The notes under the pieces were generated by a model. The model was not told where the DNA came from and searched no databases. It worked only from the letters and a program-made list of their open reading frames with translations. 64,000 nucleotides of DNA, taken from NCBI GenBank assembly GCA_003254905.1, contig QANU01105209.1, positions 1,096,263 to 1,160,262 on the forward strand, read 5' to 3'. Position numbers and translations under genes: made by a program. Source of the DNA: Nissolia schottii (lineage: Eukaryota > Streptophyta > Magnoliopsida > Fabales > Fabaceae). The first letter of the stretch is position 1. Every line of letters starts with the position of its first letter. This document shows positions 62,231-64,000 of the stretch, piece by piece.

Positions 62231-64000
62231 ACTTGGATAGCATAAATTAGATTACAACATGAAACATTAATCCAGATGTCACTTACACTATGTGGCCATA
62301 ATAAATACCAGAATAACACAACGTTCTTAACACAAGATCCAAAATGAAATGTATAAGTATTTCATTACTGCAGAAAATCACACTTGAAGGAGCAATGATA
62401 TCATACAGAAATAAAAAACCACTACACTTCAGTGACCTTTATGAACGTGAAAAATATTTGTCCCAATCGTCCGCCCAAGATGCTATATGAGATTGAAAGA
62501 CAATCTCGTTACAATAATAACATGAGACTGGGTCCAAAATGTCTCAATACTATGCCATCATACAACAACAATATACATAATTTCAATTGCGCAAATCACA
62601 ATAAACAAAAATGGCAATGCAACATAATTGTCGTCACATTAGTCAATAATTATTGTCAAATGTTTCAATAAAACGGCAATATAACACATGAGGTCCAAAA
62701 GAAAATTACATATGGGATAAAACTCCCACTAAACCAATATATCAAAAAACCTCATTATACCCATACAGGTTACATGCTCAACAATGAGTTGCATACGCCC
62801 CATATGCCTTTGAGATGAAACAAGATATCTCAACAAAAATATTGAGACTGGGTCCAATATGTCTCAATTATATGCCATTACACAAAATTTGTTAATAATT
62901 AAGCTGGGCAGGGATAAATGGCATTCACAATAATATGAGGTCACAACGAACCTACAGAACAAACTCCCCTAACCCAAAAACATCAAAATGAACCTCATTT
63001 TGCCCTTAAATGTTGCTAGCCATTGATTAGGGGATCAAAAACAATATGTTCTGTAGTAACTTAATAGACAAGAGTCTACCAGAATACGCCATATATAAAA
63101 CGAAAGGACGCGATAATATATGGCAAAAAACATTATTTAGTCTTAAGACAATAATGACAATATATATTACTCCCACTAATCCAACATATTAAAACAAACA
63201 CAAATTTTAATATGCCAAGGAGTAACAAGTTTGGACATACACTCAATAACAATTAAGAACATAACACAATATAAAGTCTCTAACTCCCACTAAACAAAAT
63301 TTTCAATATGCCGAGGAGTAACAATACAATCAAAGAGACTTAACAATGTTCTTAATTAATGTTCTAAAATTGAAAGCGACGATAGATCAAAAGGTAGAGA
63401 AAATCATAAACCCAAATAAAATTTGCACACGCATTAATGATTTTCTCATGTTCAATTAATTGGGCAATTAATTGAACTAGAGCACTTATATCATTGCAAT
63501 CCCGCCGAAGGGTCCTGAATCACAATATACAACTCTCTAACTTGATAGAGAAAAATAATAATACTAATACTGAAAAGTTACTTACAGTATATATAAAATA
63601 GAATTAAATTATTTTTCTCTATCACACAATGATTATGTCAAATAATGTCACACCGAAGGGTATGTCCATTATTTACACAATCCAACAATAGTCGCAATCC
63701 ATTAAAAATAATAATAACACCAATAATAATAACTTATTTAACAATGATAAATTTCACCAAAAGTGAAAACAAAATTAATGAAATTTTTACATTTCTACAA
63801 AATTCTCAATATCACACCATAACAAAATTGAAATATTTATAGTGGGTAAACACTCAGCCAAAAAAGGAGCACACATCATTATTTAATAAATGATAATTAG
63901 TGAACAAAGCTCCTTAAAAACACAATGTGACTGATAAAAAAAAACATAGAGATATTGTCAAAATTAAAATAATTTCTCCATGAAAAATAATGTTTTACCC
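62231..64000. repeat. Diverged internal repeats, probable non-coding retroelement DNA
   Basis: The phrases GAGACTGGGTCCAAWATGTCTCAAT and ATGCCAT recur near 62525 and 62844. ACTCCCACTAA and AATATGCC(A/G)AGGAGTAACAA recur near 63170-63230 and 63284-63332, and CCTCATT with CCCATAC- or CCCTTAA-type segments recur near 62750 and 62994. The region is AT-rich with no frame of gag-pol type. It probably continues right of the window. Assignment to a Copia-like element is inference. Confidence 0.45.

Overview
This is a plant nuclear window. The genes have GT-AG introns and the intergenic DNA is AT-rich. The families are plant-specific: SHORT LIFE, SHI/STY/SRS, CrRLK1L, YSK and SK dehydrins, RD19 protease, HISN7/IMPL2 and plant mobile domain. 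Gene and repeat style suggest a dicot, probably a legume such as Glycine; that is inference, since no search was run. Exon boundaries below were placed by eye from splice sites, reading phase and family conservation.

Layout. 1-5.5 kb is gene-free: degenerate telomere-like repeats, a compound trinucleotide microsatellite and a 328-bp tandem duplication. 5.6-9.8 kb holds a RING-H2 gene (+). 11.2-12.1 kb holds a Y3SK2 dehydrin (+). 12.1-16.8 kb is repeat-like, with a GC-rich island and possible retroelement debris. 16.8-19.2 kb holds HISN7/IMPL2 histidinol-phosphate phosphatase (+). It converges on the proteasome ATPase gene RPT4 (20.8-23.4 kb, -). RPT4 diverges from a CrRLK1L receptor kinase (24.5-27.3 kb, +). 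Then come a short OXS3-like gene (29.1-29.5 kb, +), SHL, a BAH-PHD histone reader (30.8-34.4 kb, +), an acidic F-SK3 dehydrin (37.7-38.5 kb, +) and an RD19-type cysteine protease (39.8-41.4 kb, +).

43,381-50,071 is one Mutator-like element with long terminal inverted repeats and a perfect 9-bp target duplication. It carries a decayed plant-mobile-domain (MAIN-like) gene, a SINE inside that gene, a CACTA-like block and a 67-bp tandem repeat. 51.7-52.8 kb holds an SHI/STY/SRS transcription-factor gene (-) with an in-frame stop inside its zinc finger. From 53 kb to the end there is no confident gene. The notable features there are a higher-order minisatellite (59.9-60.8 kb) and a diverged repeat region that looks like non-coding retroelement DNA (62.2-64 kb).

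No operon-like or novel multigene system is visible. Four genes belong to stress-associated families (two dehydrins, OXS3-like, RD19). Both dehydrins and RD19 have ACGT-core ABRE or G-box sites upstream, which suggests ABA or dehydration control of each gene separately. The observations most worth checking are the complete MULE with its PMD passenger, the SRS nonsense codon and the minisatellite.
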